A stretch of 64,000 nucleotides of DNA from NCBI GenBank assembly GCA_022495995.1, contig JAFEMH010003636.1, forward strand, positions 124,001 to 188,000, written 5' to 3'. This DNA is from Adenophora triphylla var. japonica (taxonomy: Eukaryota > Streptophyta > Magnoliopsida > Asterales > Campanulaceae). Both the position numbers and the translations under genes were made by a program. Below the pieces are notes generated by a model. That model did no database searches. It was not told the origin of the DNA and worked only from the letters and a program-made list of their open reading frames with translations. Positions 58,770 to 64,000 of the stretch are shown one piece after another; position 1 is the stretch's first letter, and the number at the start of each line of letters is the position of its first letter.

Positions 58770-61700
58770 TCAAGCAGCAGATTCCTCATGAAGCTCCATC
58801 TGGAATATAGAGTACTCTCTCTCGAACAATAAAAATTCCTGAAATCAACGCAAAATATCAACATTGTCAGCTGGACACAAAATATGCATACACCACAATA
58901 GCAAATACAAAGTTAATATTGTTTATGTACCTGCAGTTGCTGCTGACTAAACAAATGCAGAAACCCCTTTTCCGGGCATGCAACCAATTCAATAAACTCG
59001 TCATGGCTTTCAGGCGGATTGCCAGACTCCATAAGTGAAACAGAAACCTAAAGGAAGTCAAAGACAGACAATGAGAGATCCTATTTTTATTCACATCACA
59101 TATTTCCTAGTTCTGAAAAAGGGTACCTACCTGCATACAACGGAGAATGACTTCTGGAATGCAGCACCTTCGACAAAGACCTCGTATGACATATGTTGCT
59201 GGGCCTTCCAAAGAGCCATCAATGCTGGAATACCAAGCATCTAGTCTAGATATCTCCATTGTTACTCCAGCTTGAAAGCGGACAAGTTCACCTGTAATAT
59301 TTTATTTTAAATGGAATCATTATTATAATACTCCCTATGTCCCAAAATGAATGAACAATTTTTCTTTATATTTGCTCTTGATCAAGAACAAGTTTGAAAA
59401 GGTTTTGGTCATTCATTTTTGGGACAGTTGCAGAAAACCCTTACTCCGCATAATTCGTGAAATTATCAAACGGCAGTTGCAGAAAACATGTGCGATATAG
59501 TAAATGTAATTTTAAATAGAATTAATAGCCAAGTTAGTCAACTACCTTTGAATCCTGCTGCAATCACAGTTGCAAGAACACCACCGTCATTAAGTTCATG
59601 TGGCCCAATTCCATCACTCTCGGCTGCCAAACAGCGAAGTACAACCTCAATGGAGCAACTGTCTGTTGCTGAGATGGAAACGTTCACCTGCATAGCAAAT
59701 TCACACATTTATACAGGACAAGGTCAATCCTTTAACAGATGCAAATGCATAACAAAAGAGACAACTAAATGTTCCATAAAAGCCTAAACTCATCTAGGTA
59801 CTCTCAATCACATATATCAACAATACCATCGCTTCATTCTCTCTTTCTTTTAATGGTCTATCAATAACAAGTTTTAGAATTTCATTTGGATAATTAATCT
59901 TCCCGAAATCTTTAGCCAAAGCTCAATCAAAACAACCAGTAAAAAAGCAAAACTATCTTTATGAGACGGAGGGAGTAGATCAAAAGTTTCATCTCTTTCA
60001 TTTTTTATTTAAGTAGGGAGCTGTAAAAAGGAAATAAATTAATAAGCATACCACTAGTTGTCGATCAAGCACAACTTCCTCACTCACAGAAGAGTAAAGG
60101 GCACTCGTCAATGTTGTGCACAAGGTGGCATCAGGAAACATACATTCTCCAGAAGATAGACAGAGCATCGCCGTGGCACGCAATTCCAGAAACACAGGCT
60201 CCACTGATTCATAGCTACGATCTTCAGTGGGAACCAGCCACAGATTCTCCTTTCCTACAAGAAAAAATGGGCTCATTATTTTCCGAACATCATGTACAGT
60301 TACTAAAAGTCAAATAAATAAGAGAATACTAATGACTAATGAGGAGAAAGGTCCCAGATCAGTAACTAGAATAGGACAAAGAGAGTGCTGAGGCAATATC
60401 AGGACCCTTCCTCACAAGTCTGAAGAACTTACTTAGTAACAGCGAACGCAATGCATTTATTGTTTCTATGGCCGCCAATACAGCCTTTTGTCTTTCCTCA
60501 TTTGACAGTTCCGGGGGAGAAACTTCAGCATTTTCTAACTCAATCTTCAGCCACTTGCGGTAGGTTGCATCGCAAGAGTAGTATTCGCTCTATCAATAAT
60601 ATAGTAGAAAATTCATATACAGCCTTCCACATGGATAGTTACTGATTATCGATATTAGATGCGTATAATAATTATCAGACAACAATATAGAGGTATAGAA
60701 GCATACCCAATCCTCAAACTCTCTCAAACTATCAGAAACATCATGATCATCTGTGGAACGAAGAGCTTCTGTTGACTGTTTCAAAGGCTCAGTAAGTAAA
60801 CTAAGCAAAGTATGGGCCCCAATGGGCATTGCTGGCACCCTCCACATAGAAATAAGAGCAAACTCCCTGAAGAGTACATTGCTGTAAAAAAGATAATTCT
60901 AGGTTAATGTTCAGCAGAATGAGGTGTGCACACTCGCACACGGATGATAACAATAGGGAAGAAAAATATTAGGAATTAGGAAGGATGGTGTCCAGTAATG
61001 CCAGTAAGCCTGTAAAATGAACACATCGAAAGTCCAGACAAATCAAGTTACGTATAAAAGAGCTGGTTCAGAGTAACCGTACACGAGTACCCTGTAGAAC
61101 CCTCATATTACCCAGGTGGGCCAGGTCACAAACAGAGGGTACTTAATTCGCAATATCAAAGGATGTAAATGCATGAACCGAAGCTCCATGGGAATCTTAA
61201 TAATTCACCAGAGCTCCATGAAATATTCAACATCAAACAAAATCACATAAATTATCATAAAAACAATAATATCAGTACCACTGAGTTTCTTCATTAACAT
61301 TTAAGACAATCAGAAAATGAAAATATATTACCTATGCACCAAAGCACTTAGAAGAAGTTTGGCGCCAACTGTCTCATCAATAGTGGATGGAGGTGAAAAG
61401 CAGAGCCACTGAATGGCCATAGCTTTTTGTAGACTCTGCAATCGGCATTGTTCCGCGACATCAGATGGCTTATCATATTTTGCAATCTTGGTTTCTCGTG
61501 ATCTTGACAAAACCCTGTAAACAAAGGAAACAGGAAAACATCTTTTATATTTGAGATAATGACACTCTAAAATCCAGTCTGTGGCAATAAATAGAAGCCA
61601 CTGAAGGAAATAGAGAAAACCTCTCAATAATTTCTTCAAAACTGCCTTTGGAATCATCTCCTGGAGAAAATGACAAGTACTCGATAGCAGAACAGAAAAT

Positions 61701-64000
61701 TTTGTACTTGACGTGCACACTGTTGACAAGCAAAAGCATGAAAGCAACTTTAGAAAACAATTGGGGCGCAACTTGAAGTAGGGCAATCAGATAGCTACTG
61801 GACACCTTGTCCAGTAGGATCATTTATGTCAGCCTGGAATTCCTTGATTCAAATGATATAACCATGTGCAAATGCAAAGTAACTATACTCTCAGTTAGAC
61901 TTGCACTCATCCAAGAGAAAAGACGAGAAGCGAGCTTGTCAAACAGGAAATTTGTCCAGTAAAAAGGGGAAATGCATAAGCATCATAAGAAACCAGCAGA
62001 TCATACATGGAAATAAGCCAACTTGGAACTGGATGCAGGCTGACATAAATGATCCCACTCAAGCACCTCATGCTTACCAAAGCTTTATAAGTTGTAAATT
62101 GAAATACAAAAGTGACCATCATCACCCACATTTCTTTTACATCTTGCTCAGCATGATTCGGCACCAATTACTAAAACACAAATCTCTTTTAAATGAGCAG
62201 GTTTTAGATATGCAAAAACTATTAAGATGGTTAGCACATCAAGTGCTATTTAAGTAGAATGTATATTTTCTTTAACATATGACAGAAGGAGTACGTAGAT
62301 ACCATACATGGTGTTCCTACCTTTAAATAGCAAGTATTGGAGCTTTTCAACTTGGGTTCTAAATTTTGAATTGTAAAGATGAATGTTTGGTTATATTGTA
62401 TTTAGAAACAATTATTATTTTTCGGTTAAAATCGAGTTAAAAGAAAATTTTAATAAAATTCAATGGGACTGAACCGAAACAAATTAAAACGCTTTGTTCA
62501 GTTTGATTCGGTTTCACTTCACCCATGGTTCAATTTGGAGGAAACATTGGAGGTCAGCTCAGTTTGCAGTTTTAGCCGGCTGAACAGCCTACACTCCCAG
62601 TGGAGAGGCATGACCAAATTGCCTTACTGAATATGCCAATTAAAAAAAATCACTAATTAAAAGCATGATTAGCAACAAAAGTTTTACAAAACTAGGTGGC
62701 CGTCGTTATAAAGTATGCACAATAACCACAAGTGCAGCTGGCAACTACATCTGGCTACAAAACTGTTTCACATTGCACATGACCTTTTGGTTTCACCACC
62801 TTGTAAATGCACAGCACGAGTGCTTCCTTGATTATCAATATTTGAGCCTTACAAAAAAGAACCCTTCACAACCAAAACTGTCTAAACTAGACACTCTTAT
62901 GATACATACAGTATTATAGATCATAACCAAAAAATTAAGAATGATAAAATATATTTAAATTTAAATTTGGAACGGAAAATAGACCTGCTATTCAGTCGTA
63001 ACTCCATCATGTTCACAAAGAGATCAATGCAACGGTGACCAGCTAGCTGAGATGCATATATTCCAACCAGCTGCTCGTGGTGCTTCGTAAATAGAAACAT
63101 CACATACCTGAAATTCAACATCACACTTGAGAAATATTCAACATAACAAGCAACTACATACAACTCCATTTAACCTATTTCACCAAAGAGTATACATGCG
63201 TTGTTAATGCAAGGACAAATAAAACAATAAAGTCAAAACATAGTGGCACAATTACATTTACACCAAATTGAATTGTTATATTCAGTTTTTTTGTTCATCA
63301 TATGCTTCAGCTTCATAAGGTATTTTTCGTACTTATGACAGATCAACGCTTAAGGGAAAAAGAGCAAATTTTTGCACAACGCTTTGTTGAAAAGGAGAAT
63401 AAGAAGCTTTGGTTGACATACAAGTTCGGCATATCAACATTTTCAACCATCGTACTTTGCTAAACTTCGGTTTTAACGACTCTTGTATTTTTTTAGCAAT
63501 TTAAACCATTGTACTTTAGATGCGCACTCTTTATCTACGAAATTAGGAATTTTGACCATGGTACTTAGTTTTTTGGGGGAGATGGTGAGTGCATATTAAA
63601 GCACGATGGTTAAAATTGCTAACAAAATTACAAGAGTGGTTAAAATCAAAGCTTAAGCAAAGTAGGTTGGTTAAAAATGTTGATAGGCCTACAAGTTAAT
63701 ACACCACCCCCTTGGTGAACACATTATTGGCCTATTTGACTAAACTCATCATACTAAGATTTCTTCAATAGTTAAAGTTAAAGGCACAAACACTAGCATT
63801 AAGTGAACTGTAACTTCAGAAAATGGAAATGTTTTTGGACAAACGGAAAAGGAAATGACCTATAATTAATGTTTGAGGGAGCGCGAATGATCCAGTACTT
63901 TGAATTAATAATCACTGCAGTTATTATTGTTTAAAGACACATGAATCATAACCTACTAAAGTTACCACTTACATGTGAAGAATATGGTCCCCCAGAGTCA
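58770..64000 (-). CDS. NUP107: Nuclear pore protein NUP107, C-terminal eleven exons
   Basis: Exons: 63973-64000 (partial), 62985-63107, 61621-61719, 61332-61514, 60707-60881, 60433-60589, 60052-60254, 59546-59687, 59131-59291, 58931-59047, 58770-58838. All introns are GT-AG and phases agree, giving about 485 residues. NUP107 is a scaffold of the Y-shaped (Nup107-160) complex of the nuclear pore. Conserved stretches: GDHILHM, HHEQLVGIYASQLAGHRCID, VHVKYKIFCSAIEYL, KAMAIQWLCFSPPSTI, NVLFREFALISMWRVPAMPI, YYSCDATYRKWLKIELENAE and the C-terminal REYSIFQMELHEESAA. The frame is intact. The N-terminal part lies beyond the window. Confidence 0.93.
59331..59426. mobile_element. Truncated Stowaway-like MITE in a NUP107 intron
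   Basis: CTCCCTATGTCCCAAAATGAATGA on the left pairs with TCATTCATTTTTGGGACAG on the right, forming a 96-bp hairpin. The right terminal GGAGGGAG is missing. It lies in intron 59292-59545. Confidence 0.65.
63427..63689. mobile_element. MITE with near-complete inverted halves, 8-bp duplication
   Basis: Halves of about 90 bp mirror each other (CATATCAACATTTTCAACC left; CCTATCAACATTTTTAACC right, read inward), also CGACTCTTGTA / CCACTCTTGTA and TTAGCAATTTAAACCAT. TACAAGTT is duplicated at 63419-63426 and 63690-63697, suggesting a hAT-type MITE. It sits in the NUP107 intron 63108-63972. Confidence 0.83.

Overview
The window is nuclear DNA from a flowering plant, most likely a eudicot. It has spliced genes with short exons, an AT-rich background and a dense load of plant transposons: Ty1/copia, Ty3/gypsy (Tat, Tekay and Athila types), MULE, hAT, PIF/Harbinger, Stowaway MITEs and an Au-like SINE. 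The species cannot be named from sequence alone. No rRNA gene, functional tRNA gene, CRISPR array or organellar gene was seen.

Host genes are few. A Raf-like/TKL protein kinase (minus strand, five exons, 5808-7730, 450 aa) appears intact and uses a GC-AG intron. A single-exon BIG GRAIN 1-like gene (minus, 25321-26619, 432 aa) has a clear TATA box. The last eleven exons of nucleoporin NUP107 lie on the minus strand (58770-64000), and its 5' part is beyond the right edge. A lone first exon of a LAG1-type ceramide synthase (plus, 12302-12445) has its promoter but no downstream exons, and sits inside a 3.9-kb MULE-like element.

Layout: 1-5228 decayed copia element (minus); 5808-7730 kinase; 8668-9716 non-autonomous hAT; 10113-10643 possible solo LTR; 11847-15726 MULE-like element with the ceramide synthase exon and a large array of palindromes; 15920-17155 Stowaway MITEs; 17237-17887 foldback element; 18121-21084 deleted copia element with both LTRs and a perfect target duplication; 21446-22987 PIF/Harbinger element; 25321-26619 BIG GRAIN 1-like; 27687-28780 three MITEs; 29211-42199 composite of gypsy and copia pieces between two LTRs of one Tat-type family; 42468-43327 solo LTR; 45493-46033 Tourist MITE; 46133-58271 Tat-type gypsy element (minus) with a decayed antisense ORF; 58285-58450 SINE; 58770-64000 NUP107.

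The host genes are unrelated in function and form no cluster. The most unusual signal is palindromic DNA. A MULE family (11847-15726 and the 366-bp copy 28415-28780) carries many copies of a GGTCCTATA...TATAGGACC dyad, some in a 63-bp tandem array that reverses direction at two points. LTRs of four unrelated retrotransposons each carry a cluster of short CpG-containing palindromes with a sequence private to that element. The copia relic has a run of small hairpins with compensating stem changes just before its 3' LTR.
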